From the NCBI GenBank assembly GCA_023387335.1, contig JAEWIF010000044.1, forward strand, positions 7,617-71,616: a stretch of 64,000 nucleotides of DNA, in the 5' to 3' direction. Within the stretch, counting starts at the first letter, position 1. Each line of letters begins with the position of its first letter. The stretch is from Pseudomonadota bacterium (GTDB taxonomy: Bacteria; Pseudomonadota; Gammaproteobacteria; Burkholderiales; Burkholderiaceae_C). Shown here in pieces: positions 34,165-44,148 of this stretch. The notes beneath the pieces are model-generated. The model worked only from the letters and a program-made list of their open reading frames with translations. It was not told the DNA's origin and did not search any database. Made by a program: the position numbers and the translations under genes.

Positions 34165-34170
34165 TATAAT
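34165..34170 (+). promoter_or_regulatory. -10 element of rpsO
   Basis: A perfect TATAAT lies 90 bases before the rpsO start, at the end of the aminotransferase gene. I see no convincing -35 hexamer at 17 bases. Confidence 0.55.
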
Positions 34171-34260
34171 CCCCGGGTTCTGCGCCCCACGGGCGTGGAG
34201 CCACACGTTGGAGCCCTTCCAGCCCCAACGCAAGTCAAACCCCCTACAAAGGAAATCCAG

Positions 34261-34524
34261 ATGACCGCCCTCAACAAGGCCGAGATCGTCGCTGCGCACG
34301 CTCGCGGCGCCAACGACACCGGCAGCCCCGAAGTCCAGGTCGCCCTGCTGACCGCCCGGATCAACGAGCTGACGCCCCACTTCAAGACCCACGCCAAGGA
34401 TCACCACGGCCGCCGCGGCCTGCTGCGCATGGTGAACCGCCGCAAGAGCCTGCTGGCGTACCTGAAGGACAACGATGCCGAGCGCTACACGGCGCTGATC
34501 GGCAAGCTGGGCCTGCGCAAGTAA
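34261..34524 (+). CDS. rpsO: 30S ribosomal protein S15
   Basis: The 87-residue product carries the S15 hallmarks GANDTGSPEVQVALLTARINELT and HHGRRGLLRMVNRRKSLLAYLK. It binds 16S rRNA early in assembly and forms bridge B4. AAGGAAA lies before the ATG. The rpsO-pnp order is the same as in E. coli. S15 often represses its own leader; I could not establish such a structure here. Confidence 0.97.
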   Translation: MTALNKAEIVAAHARGANDTGSPEVQVALLTARINELTPHFKTHAKDHHGRRGLLRMVNRRKSLLAYLKDNDAERYTALIGKLGLRK

Positions 34525-34545
34525 GCGGGCCACGACGAATCCGCA

Positions 34546-34583
34546 AGGGCGCCTGGGTTGGCTGACGCTGGCTCAGGCGCTTT
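34546..34583 (+). terminator. Stem-loop between rpsO and pnp
   Basis: GCGCCTG (34549-34555) pairs with CAGGCGC (34574-34580), extended by two G-U pairs and one A-T into a three-T tail. It is weak as a terminator and matches the position of the E. coli rpsO-pnp t1 site. Confidence 0.5.
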
Positions 34584-34695
34584 GCACATCGGAGACACGA
34601 ACCGGATACGCGCTGTGTCATTCCACCAGCGGCCGCGGGCCCTTGATGGAATGGCATCGTGTTCGGCTCCGGTCTCCCCATAACCGAGAGAGAAC

Positions 34696-36963
<2,268 letters not shown>

Positions 36964-37006
36964 TGGCCGGCCCGCGTGATGCGGGCCGCTGCACCGCGCC
37001 GACGCC

Positions 37007-37993
37007 ATGAAAGCCGTCGAGATCACCCGTCCCGGAGCGCCCGAGGTGCTGAGCCTCGGTGACCGGCCCGACCCCGTCGCGGGGCCGGGCGAAGTGCTGG
37101 TGCGCGTCGCCGCGAGCGGCGTGAACCGCCCCGACGTGCTGCAGCGCGCCGGCCACTACCCGCCGCCTCCCGGCGCCTCGGACCTGCCGGGCCTGGAGAT
37201 CGCGGGCGAGATCGTCTCGGGCGACGCCCAGGCCATGGCCCAGGCCGGCCTCAAGGTCGGCCAGAAGGTCTGCGCGCTGGTCGCCGGCGGCGGCTACGCC
37301 CAGCTGTGCGTGGCGCCCGTGGGCCAGTGCCTGCCGGTGCCGCAGGGCCTGTCCGACGTGGAGGCCGCCGCGCTGCCGGAGACCTTCTTCACCGTCTGGA
37401 GCAACGTGTTCGACCGCGGTCGCCTGCAGCCGGGCGAGACCCTGCTGGTGCAGGGCGGCACCAGCGGCATCGGCGTCACCGCCATCCAGCTGGCGCGCGC
37501 CTTCGGTGCCCGCGTCATCGCCACCGCCGGCAGCGACGACAAGTGCGCCGCCTGCCTGAAGCTGGGCGCCGACCACGCGATCAACTACCGCACGCAGGAC
37601 TTCGTCGAAGAGGCGAAGAAGCTGACCGGCGGCAAGGGCGTGGACGTCATCCTCGACATGGTGGCCGGCTCGTACGTCGCGCGCGAGGTGGAATGCCTCG
37701 CCGAGGACGGCCGGCTGGTCATCATCGCGGTGCAGGGCGGCGTCAAGTCCGAGTTCAACGCCGGGCTGGTGCTGCGCCGCCGCCTGGTCATCACCGGCTC
37801 CACGCTGCGGCCGCGGCCGGTGGCGTTCAAGGCCGCCATCGCCGGCTCGCTGCGCGAGAAGGTGTGGCCGCTGCTGGAATCGATGGCCGTGCGGCCGGTG
37901 ATCCATTCGACCTTCGCGGCCGCCGACGCCGCGCAGGCCCACGCGCTGATGGAGTCCAACCAGCACATCGGCAAGATCGTCCTGACCTGGTGA
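37007..37993 (+). CDS. NAD(P)H-quinone oxidoreductase (Qor/PIG3 type)
   Basis: A 328-residue medium-chain dehydrogenase. The start is MKAVEITRPGAPEVLSLGDRPDP; the quinone-reductase signature follows (RPDVLQRAGHYPPPPGASDLPGLEIAGEI near 44), and the nucleotide fold is GETLLVQGGTSGIGVTAIQLARAFGARVIATA near 145. There is no structural zinc cluster. It is expected to reduce quinones with NADPH. It follows pnp by 43 bases, and a GC-rich hairpin sits in the gap. Confidence 0.9.
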   Translation: MKAVEITRPGAPEVLSLGDRPDPVAGPGEVLVRVAASGVNRPDVLQRAGHYPPPPGASDLPGLEIAGEIVSGDAQAMAQAGLKVGQKVCALVAGGGYAQLCVAPVGQCLPVPQGLSDVEAAALPETFFTVWSNVFDRGRLQPGETLLVQGGTSGIGVTAIQLARAFGARVIATAGSDDKCAACLKLGADHAINYRTQDFVEEAKKLTGGKGVDVILDMVAGSYVAREVECLAEDGRLVIIAVQGGVKSEFNAGLVLRRRLVITGSTLRPRPVAFKAAIAGSLREKVWPLLESMAVRPVIHSTFAAADAAQAHALMESNQHIGKIVLTW

Positions 37994-38010
37994 GTCCCAA
38001 CACAAAGTCC

Positions 38011-38757
38011 ATGCCCCACAAGAAGCTGATCGCCGGCAACTGGAAGATGAACGGCAGCATCGCCGCCAACGACGCGCTGGTGCGCGCCGTGATCGCCGGG
38101 ATGAAGGAAGCCACCTGCCACGTGGCGGTCTGCGTCCCGGCGCCCTACCTGGCGCAGGTGCAGATGCTCAGGCACGGCAGCGCGCTGGAGCTCGGCGCGC
38201 AGGACGTGTCGAAGCACGAGCAGGGCGCGTTCACCGGCGAGGTGTCGGCCGCCATGCTCAAGGAGTTCGGCGCGCGCTACGCCATCGTCGGCCACTCCGA
38301 GCGGCGCCAGTACCACGCCGAGTCCGACCAGCTGGTGGCCGACAAGGCCAAGGCGGCGCTCGCGCACGGCATCACGCCGATCGTGTGCGTCGGCGAGACG
38401 CTGGCCGAGCGCGAGGCGGGGCAGACCGAGCAGGTGGTCAAGCGCCAGCTGGCGTCGGTGATCCACACCAACGGGCATTGCATCAGCGAGATCGTGGTCG
38501 CGTACGAGCCCGTGTGGGCCATCGGCACCGGCAGGACGGCCACGCCCGAGCAGGCGCAGGCGGTGCACCACGTGCTGCGCGCGCAGCTGCAGGCCGCCAC
38601 CGAGCACGCGGACCGCATTTCCATCCTCTACGGCGGCAGCATGAACGCGGCCAACGCGGCCAGCCTGCTGGCCCAGCCCGACATCGACGGCGGGCTCATC
38701 GGCGGCGCCTCGCTCAAGGCCGCCGACTTCCTGCAGATCATCGCGGCGGCGCGCTGA
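38011..38757 (+). CDS. tpiA: Triosephosphate isomerase
   Basis: A 248-residue TIM barrel with the N-terminal catalytic Lys in KKLIAGNWKMNG, the catalytic His in IVGHSERRQ near residue 93 and the base Glu in VVAYEPVWAIGTGRTAT near 165. It interconverts dihydroxyacetone phosphate and glyceraldehyde-3-phosphate. It lies 17 bases after qor and 40 before secG. The tpiA-secG-tRNA-Leu-nuo order is a known betaproteobacterial arrangement. Confidence 0.97.
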   Translation: MPHKKLIAGNWKMNGSIAANDALVRAVIAGMKEATCHVAVCVPAPYLAQVQMLRHGSALELGAQDVSKHEQGAFTGEVSAAMLKEFGARYAIVGHSERRQYHAESDQLVADKAKAALAHGITPIVCVGETLAEREAGQTEQVVKRQLASVIHTNGHCISEIVVAYEPVWAIGTGRTATPEQAQAVHHVLRAQLQAATEHADRISILYGGSMNAANAASLLAQPDIDGGLIGGASLKAADFLQIIAAAR

Positions 38758-38797
38758 AAGCGCCTTCGCCACCCAAGTTCCCCGGAGCGACAAAACA

Positions 38798-39223
38798 ATG
38801 AACGTGATCCTCACCCTCGTCCTGGCCGTCCAGATCCTGACGGCGCTGGGCATGATCGGCCTGATCCTCATCCAGCACGGCAAGGGCGCCGACATGGGCG
38901 CGGCCTTCGGCAGCGGCAGCTCGGGCAGCCTGTTCGGCGCCTCGGGCAGCGCCAACTTCCTGTCGCGCACCACGGCCGTGCTGGCCACGGTGTTCTTCGT
39001 CTGCACGCTGGCGCTGGCGTATTTCGGCAGCTCGCACAAGCCGGCCGAATCGGGCTCGGTGCTCGACCGTGCCGCGGCTCCTGCCGCCGCTCCGGCGCCG
39101 GCCGCCTCGACGCCCGCCGCGCAGATCCCCGGCACCACCGCGCCCGCGGCCATCCCGGGCACCGCGGTCCCGTCGGCGCCGGCCACGCCCGCATCGGGCG
39201 CCGCGCAGATTCCCACCCGCTGA
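38798..39223 (+). CDS. secG: Preprotein translocase subunit SecG
   Basis: A 141-residue protein with two membrane helices (~3-22 and ~55-75) and the SecG loop motif QHGKGADMGAAFGSGSSGSLFGASGS between them. It assists SecYE in protein export. The C-terminal ~55 residues are an Ala/Pro-rich, low-complexity tail, long for the family (E. coli 110 aa). It sits between tpiA and tRNA-Leu. Confidence 0.95.
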   Translation: MNVILTLVLAVQILTALGMIGLILIQHGKGADMGAAFGSGSSGSLFGASGSANFLSRTTAVLATVFFVCTLALAYFGSSHKPAESGSVLDRAAAPAAAPAPAASTPAAQIPGTTAPAAIPGTAVPSAPATPASGAAQIPTR

Positions 39224-39225
39224 TC

Positions 39226-39257
39226 GCGTCTTATCGTCGCGCTCGCGGCGAAGACGC
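39226..39257 (+). terminator. Stem-loop after secG
   Basis: GCGTCTT pairs with AAGACGC, and the interior CGTCGC pairs with GCGGCG. The structure is strong, but only TGTCAATT follows, so termination may be partial or the hairpin may protect or process the transcript end. Confidence 0.45.
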
Positions 39258-39342
39258 TGTCAATTCGGAGTAAACTCCAAGGCTGCCCGGAAAGCCAAAA
39301 ACAACACAGATTCCTCATGCCTGTCCGGGCAAGCAACACACG

Positions 39343-39427
39343 GCCGTCGTGGTGAAATTGGTAGACACGCTATCTTGAGGGGGTAGTGGCGAAAGCTGTG
39401 CGAGTTCGAGTCTCGCCGACGGCACCA
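39343..39427 (+). tRNA. tRNA-Leu (anticodon GAG)
   Basis: The 85-base gene has a 7-bp acceptor stem (GCCGTCG/CGACGGC), leucine-type long variable arm, TTCGAGTC T-loop and encoded CCA. The anticodon loop TTGAGGG gives GAG, reading CUC/CUU. The D-loop contains GAAATTGGTAGA. It lies between secG and nuoA. Confidence 0.95.
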
Positions 39428-39434
39428 ACACAAA

Positions 39435-39462
39435 GAGTTGCGGGTAGCTACACCCGCGACTC
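39435..39462 (+). other. 11-bp hairpin between tRNA-Leu and nuoA
   Basis: GAGTTGCGGGT pairs with ACCCGCGACTC (one G-U pair) around a six-base loop. It starts eight bases after the tRNA CCA and ends 17 bases before the nuoA ATG. No T-tract follows, so an RNA-processing or leader role is more likely than termination. Confidence 0.5.
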
Positions 39463-39479
39463 AAGCGCCAGAGCCCCAG

Positions 39480-39851
39480 ATGCAACTCGATCAGTACCTC
39501 CCGGTCCTTCTCTTCATCCTGGTGGGCATCGGAGTAGGGGTCGCGCCGCAGGTCCTGGGCTGGGTCTTCGCGGGCGCGGCGGGCTTCCACAAGCCGGACG
39601 CCGCCAAGAACTCCCCCTACGAATGCGGCTTCGAGGCCTTCGAGGACGCGCGCATGAAGTTCGACGTGCGCTACTACCTCGTGGCCATCCTCTTCATCCT
39701 GTTCGACCTGGAGATCGCGTTCCTTTTCCCCTGGGCCGTGGCGCTCAAGGAGATCGGACCCGTGGGCTTCTGGGCCATGATGGTCTTCCTGGCCATCCTG
39801 GTGGTCGGCTTCATCTACGAGTGGAAGAAGGGCGCGCTCGACTGGGAATGA
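39480..39851 (+). CDS. nuoA: NADH-quinone oxidoreductase subunit A
   Basis: A 123-residue, three-helix subunit. It has the conserved YECGFEAFEDARMKFDVRYYLVAILFILFDLEIAFLFPW stretch, whose cysteine and acidic residues lie in the quinone-tunnel loop. The start MQLDQYLPVLLF follows the family; the longer frame would include the tRNA-nuoA hairpin. It is the first gene of the 14-gene complex I operon. Confidence 0.95.
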   Translation: MQLDQYLPVLLFILVGIGVGVAPQVLGWVFAGAAGFHKPDAAKNSPYECGFEAFEDARMKFDVRYYLVAILFILFDLEIAFLFPWAVALKEIGPVGFWAMMVFLAILVVGFIYEWKKGALDWE

Positions 39852-39887
39852 TCCCCGTCGCGCTTCTTCCCAAGGACTCACAAAGCA

Positions 39888-40367
39888 ATGGCTAACGAAG
39901 GCATCCTCGACAAGGGCGTCGTCACGACGACCGTGGACAGCGTCATCAACTGGGCCAAGACCGGTTCGCTCTGGCCGATGACGTTCGGGCTGGCCTGCTG
40001 CGCGGTGGAGATGATGCATGCGGGCGCGGCCCGCTACGACATCGACCGCTTCGGCATGCTGTTCCGTCCCAGCCCCCGCCAGTCCGACCTGATGATCGTG
40101 GCGGGCACGCTGTGCAACAAGATGGCGCCGGCGCTGCGCAAGGTCTACGACCAGATGCCCGAGCCGCGCTGGGTGCTCTCCATGGGCACCTGCGCCAACG
40201 GCGGCGGCTACTACCACTACAGCTATTCGGTGGTTCGCGGCTGCGACCGCATCGTGCCGGTCGACGTGTACGTCCCCGGCTGCCCGCCGACGGCCGAAGC
40301 GCTGCTCTACGGGATCATCCAGCTGCAGCAGAAGATCCGCCGCACCCAGACCATCGCCCGCGCCTGA
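39888..40367 (+). CDS. nuoB: NADH-quinone oxidoreductase subunit B
   Basis: The 159-residue subunit holds the N2 [4Fe-4S] cluster, last in the chain before quinone. Ligands are visible in LACCAVEMMH (adjacent cysteines), GTCANGGGYYHYS and VPGCPPTAEAL. It joins the peripheral arm next to NuoD and NuoC. Confidence 0.97.
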   Translation: MANEGILDKGVVTTTVDSVINWAKTGSLWPMTFGLACCAVEMMHAGAARYDIDRFGMLFRPSPRQSDLMIVAGTLCNKMAPALRKVYDQMPEPRWVLSMGTCANGGGYYHYSYSVVRGCDRIVPVDVYVPGCPPTAEALLYGIIQLQQKIRRTQTIARA

Positions 40368-40370
40368 CCG

Positions 40371-41015
40371 ATGACCGCCAACTCTCCGTACGCGGTCGAT
40401 CCCGCGGCCTTGCAAAAGACGATCACCGATGCGCTCGGCGCGCTGGCCAGGCGCGTCGACCTGCGCCTGGGTGAGGTGACGGTCACCGTCTCGCCCGACA
40501 ACTACCTGAAGGCCGCCGAACTGCTGCGCGACGCGCCCGGCTGCAAGTTCGAGCAGCTGATAGACGTGTGCGGCCTGGACTACTCCGACTACCGCAACGG
40601 CGGCTGGGACGGCCCGCGCTACGCGGTGGTGTCGCACCTGCTGTCGGTCAGCCTGAACCAGCGCGTGCGCCTGCGCGTGTTCTGCGCCGACGACGACCTG
40701 CCCGAGGTGGAGTCGCTCAACGGGCTGTGGAACTCTGCCAACTGGTTCGAGCGCGAGGCGTTCGACCTGTACGGCATCGTCTTCCTGAACCACCCCGACC
40801 TGCGCCGCATCCTCACCGACTACGGCTTCATCGGGCATCCGTTCCGCAAGGACTTCCCGGTCTCCGGCCACGTGGAGATGCGCTACGACCCGGAGCGCCA
40901 GCGCGTCATCTACCAGCCGGTGACCATCGAGCCGCGCGAGATCACGCCGCGCATCATCCGCGAAGAGAACTACGGCGGCATCCAGCCGGGACGGGGCCTG
41001 GACAACCATGGCTGA
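40371..41015 (+). CDS. nuoC: NADH-quinone oxidoreductase subunit C
   Basis: A 214-residue subunit of the 30-kDa family, separate from NuoD here (they are fused in E. coli). The signature ERELAFDLYGI-like segment is WFEREAFDLYGIVFLNHPDLRRILTDYGFIGHPFRKDFP. It packs against NuoD. Its stop overlaps the nuoD start by eight bases. Confidence 0.96.
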   Translation: MTANSPYAVDPAALQKTITDALGALARRVDLRLGEVTVTVSPDNYLKAAELLRDAPGCKFEQLIDVCGLDYSDYRNGGWDGPRYAVVSHLLSVSLNQRVRLRVFCADDDLPEVESLNGLWNSANWFEREAFDLYGIVFLNHPDLRRILTDYGFIGHPFRKDFPVSGHVEMRYDPERQRVIYQPVTIEPREITPRIIREENYGGIQPGRGLDNHG

Positions 41016-42261
41016 AATCAAGAACTACACGCTCAACTTCGGCCCGCAGCACCCGGCCGCGCACGGCGTGCTGCGCCTGGTGCTGGAGCTGGACGGCGAG
41101 GTGATCCAGCGCGCCGACCCGCACATCGGCCTCCTGCACCGCGCCACCGAGAAGCTGGCCGAGACCCGCACCTTCATCCAGTCGCTGCCCTACATGGACC
41201 GGCTGGACTACGTCTCGATGATGTGCAACGAGCACGCCTACTGCCTGGCCATCGAGAAGCTGATGGGCATCGAGGTGCCCGAGCGCGCGCAGTACATCCG
41301 CGTCATGTTCTCCGAGCTGACCCGCCTGCTCAACCACCTGCTGTGGCTGGGCGCGCACGGTCTGGACTGCGGCGCGATGAACATGCTGATCTACACCTTC
41401 CGCGAGCGGGAGGACATCTTCGACATGTACGAGGCGGTGTCCGGCGCGCGCATGCACGCGGCCTACTTCCGCCCGGGCGGCGTCTACCGCGACCTGCCCG
41501 ACACCATGCCGCAGTACAAGGCGAGCAAGGTGCGCAACGAGCGCGAGATCAAGCGCATGAACGAGGACCGGCAGGGCTCGCTGCTGGACTTCATCGAGGC
41601 CTTCACGCAGCGGTTCCCCGGCTACGTCGACGAGTACGAGACGCTGCTGACCGACAACCGCATCTGGAAGCAGCGCACCGTCGGCATCGGCGTGGTCACG
41701 CCCGAGCGCGCGCTCAGCCTGGGCTTCACCGGCCCGATGCTGCGCGGCTCCGGCATCGCGTGGGACCTGCGCAAGACGCAGCCCTACGAGGTCTACGACC
41801 GCATGGACTTCGACATCCCGCTCGGCAGGACTGGCGACTGCTACGACCGCTACCTGGTGCGCGTGCAGGAGATGCGCGAAGCCAACCGCATCATCCAGCA
41901 GTGCGTGGCCTGGCTGCGCGCCAACCCGGGCCCGGTGATCACCGACAACCACAAGGTGGCGCCGCCCGACCGCGAGAGCATGAAGGCCAACATGGAGGAG
42001 CTGATCCACCACTTCAAGCTCTTCTCCGAAGGCTTCCGCGTGCCCGAAGGCGAGGCCTACGCCGCGGTGGAACATCCCAAGGGCGAGTTCGGCATCTACA
42101 TCGTGAGCGACGGTGCCAACAAACCCTATCGCCTGAAGATCCGTCCGCCCGGCTTCCCGCACCTGGCCGCCCTCGACGAGATGGGCAGGGGCCACATGAT
42201 CGCGGACGCCGTGGCCATCATCGGCACGATGGACATCGTGTTCGGAGAGATCGATCGATGA
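41008..42261 (+). CDS. nuoD: NADH-quinone oxidoreductase subunit D
   Basis: The 417-residue 49-kDa subunit contributes to the quinone pocket. The N-terminal FGPQHPAAHGVLRLVLELDGE segment carries the quinone-facing histidine region, HIGLLHRATEKLAE follows, and it ends IIGTMDIVFGEIDR as expected. It overlaps nuoC by eight and nuoE by four bases. Confidence 0.97.
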   Translation: MAEIKNYTLNFGPQHPAAHGVLRLVLELDGEVIQRADPHIGLLHRATEKLAETRTFIQSLPYMDRLDYVSMMCNEHAYCLAIEKLMGIEVPERAQYIRVMFSELTRLLNHLLWLGAHGLDCGAMNMLIYTFREREDIFDMYEAVSGARMHAAYFRPGGVYRDLPDTMPQYKASKVRNEREIKRMNEDRQGSLLDFIEAFTQRFPGYVDEYETLLTDNRIWKQRTVGIGVVTPERALSLGFTGPMLRGSGIAWDLRKTQPYEVYDRMDFDIPLGRTGDCYDRYLVRVQEMREANRIIQQCVAWLRANPGPVITDNHKVAPPDRESMKANMEELIHHFKLFSEGFRVPEGEAYAAVEHPKGEFGIYIVSDGANKPYRLKIRPPGFPHLAALDEMGRGHMIADAVAIIGTMDIVFGEIDR

Positions 42262-42779
42262 TCACTGACAGCATGAAGAGCCGCTTCGACCGCGAAGTGG
42301 CGAAGTACCCCGCGGAACAGAAGCAGTCCGCCGTGATGGCGTGCCTCGCCATCGTGCAGCACGAGCAGGGCTACGTGAGCAAGGAAGCCGAGAAGGCCAT
42401 CGCCGACTACCTCGGCATGCCGGCCATCGCCGTCCACGAGGTCACGACCTTCTACAACATGTACAACCAGGCGCCGGTCGGCAAGTACAAGCTGAACGTG
42501 TGCACCAACCTGCCGTGCCAGCTTCGTGACGGCGCCAAGGCGCTGCACCACCTGGAAAAGAAGCTGGGCATCCACATGGGCGAGACCACGCCCGACGGCC
42601 TGTTCACGCTGCAGCAGAGCGAGTGCCTCGGCGCGTGCGCCGACTCGCCGGTGATGCTGGTGAACGACCGCACCATGTGCAGCTTCATGAGCAACGACAA
42701 GCTCGACCAGCTGGTCGAGGGCCTCCGCAGCGCCGAAGGCGGTGCTGCTCCTGTGACTCGCGCGGAGGGCAATCGATGA
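42258..42779 (+). CDS. nuoE: NADH-quinone oxidoreductase subunit E
   Basis: The 173-residue 24-kDa subunit, a thioredoxin-like fold with the N1a [2Fe-2S] cluster: cysteines in CTNLPCQLR and SECLGACADSP. The start is the ATG at 42258, overlapping the nuoD stop. It forms the NADH module with NuoF and overlaps its start by four bases. Confidence 0.96.
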   Translation: MITDSMKSRFDREVAKYPAEQKQSAVMACLAIVQHEQGYVSKEAEKAIADYLGMPAIAVHEVTTFYNMYNQAPVGKYKLNVCTNLPCQLRDGAKALHHLEKKLGIHMGETTPDGLFTLQQSECLGACADSPVMLVNDRTMCSFMSNDKLDQLVEGLRSAEGGAAPVTRAEGNR

Positions 42780-44140
42780 ACGCCCAACAGGTTCTCCAGC
42801 AGTTCCAGGCCACCGGCGTCCAGACCTGCTTCCACGACCGCCACATCAACCCGCAGATCTACAAGGACCTGGACGGCACCAACTGGCGCCTGAAGGACTA
42901 CGAGGCGCGCGACGGCTACAAGGCGCTCAGGAAGATCCTCGGCGAGGGCCTCACGCAGGACCAGGTGATCGCCACCGTCAAGGAATCGGCGCTGCGCGGC
43001 CGCGGCGGCGCGGGCTTCCCCACGGGCCTGAAGTGGAGCTTCATGCCCCGCCAGTTCCCGGGGCAGAAGTACCTGGTGTGCAACTCCGACGAGGGCGAAC
43101 CGGGCACCTGCAAGGACCGCGACATCCTGCAGTTCAACCCGCACATCGTCATCGAGGGGATGATCATCGCCGCCTACGCGATGGGCATCAGCGTGGGCTA
43201 CAACTACATCCACGGCGAGATCTTCCAGACTTACGAGCGTTTCGAAGAGGCGCTGGAAGAAGCGCGCGCGGCGGGCTACCTGGGCGACAACATCCTGGGC
43301 AGCAGCTTCAGCTTCCAGCTGCACGCCTTCCACGGCTTCGGCGCCTACATCTGCGGCGAAGAGACCGCGCTGCTCGAATCGCTGGAAGGCAAGAAGGGCC
43401 AGCCTCGATTCAAGCCGCCGTTCCCGGCCAGCTTCGGCGTGTACGGCAAGCCCTCCACCATCAACAACACCGAGACCTTCGCGGCGGTGCCCTGGATCAT
43501 CCGCAACGGCGGCCAGGCCTACCTCGAGTGCGGCAAGCCGAACAACGGCGGCACCAAGATCTTCTCGGTGTCCGGTGACGTGGAGATGCCCGGCAACTAC
43601 GAAGTCCCGCTGGGCACGCCCTTCAGCAAGCTGCTGGAGCTGTGCGGCGGCGTGCGCGGCGGCCGCAAGCTCAAGGCCGTGATCCCGGGCGGATCGTCGG
43701 CGCCGGTGCTGCCGGCCGACATCATGATGAACTGCACGATGGACTACGACTCCATCGCCAAGGCCGGCTCCATGCTGGGCTCGGGCGCGGTGATCGTGAT
43801 GGACGAGACGCGCGACATGGTCGAGAGCCTGCTGCGCCTGTCGTACTTCTACATGCACGAGTCCTGCGGCCAGTGCACGCCCTGCCGCGAAGGCACGGGC
43901 TGGCTGTGGCGCGTGGTCGACCGCATCCAGAACGGCCACGGCAAGCCGGCCGACATCGACCTGCTCAACTCGGTGGCGGACAACATCCAGGGTCGCACCA
44001 TCTGCGCCCTCGGCGACGCGGCGGCGATGCCGGTGCGCGCCATGATCAAGCACTTCCGGCATGAGTTCGAGGCCAAGATCACGCGCCCGAACCCCGTGCC
44101 CGACCCGACGCAGCCCGTTCCCGCGGGCGCACGGGCCTGA
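42776..44140 (+). CDS. nuoF: NADH-quinone oxidoreductase subunit F
   Basis: The 454-residue 51-kDa subunit. The NADH/FMN-binding glycine-rich segment is LRGRGGAGFPTGLKW near residue 65, with ICGEETALLESLEG further on. The N3 [4Fe-4S] ligands are in ESCGQCTPCREG plus a later cysteine in RTICALGDAA. It takes electrons from NADH to FMN. The ATG overlaps the nuoE stop. Confidence 0.97.
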   Translation: MNAQQVLQQFQATGVQTCFHDRHINPQIYKDLDGTNWRLKDYEARDGYKALRKILGEGLTQDQVIATVKESALRGRGGAGFPTGLKWSFMPRQFPGQKYLVCNSDEGEPGTCKDRDILQFNPHIVIEGMIIAAYAMGISVGYNYIHGEIFQTYERFEEALEEARAAGYLGDNILGSSFSFQLHAFHGFGAYICGEETALLESLEGKKGQPRFKPPFPASFGVYGKPSTINNTETFAAVPWIIRNGGQAYLECGKPNNGGTKIFSVSGDVEMPGNYEVPLGTPFSKLLELCGGVRGGRKLKAVIPGGSSAPVLPADIMMNCTMDYDSIAKAGSMLGSGAVIVMDETRDMVESLLRLSYFYMHESCGQCTPCREGTGWLWRVVDRIQNGHGKPADIDLLNSVADNIQGRTICALGDAAAMPVRAMIKHFRHEFEAKITRPNPVPDPTQPVPAGARA

Positions 44141-44148
44141 AAGAACCT

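Noticed and set aside
32902..34533. A 543-codon minus-strand frame across the aminotransferase and rpsO
   Set aside because: It is antisense to two certain genes and has shadow-type composition.
36964..37006. Intrinsic terminator after pnp
   Set aside because: GGCCCGC/GCGGGCC forms a hairpin, but there is no T-tract.
39224..39342. A sigma-70 promoter for tRNA-Leu
   Set aside because: TAAACT at 39271 is a possible -10, but no -35 stands at proper spacing, so no promoter is called.
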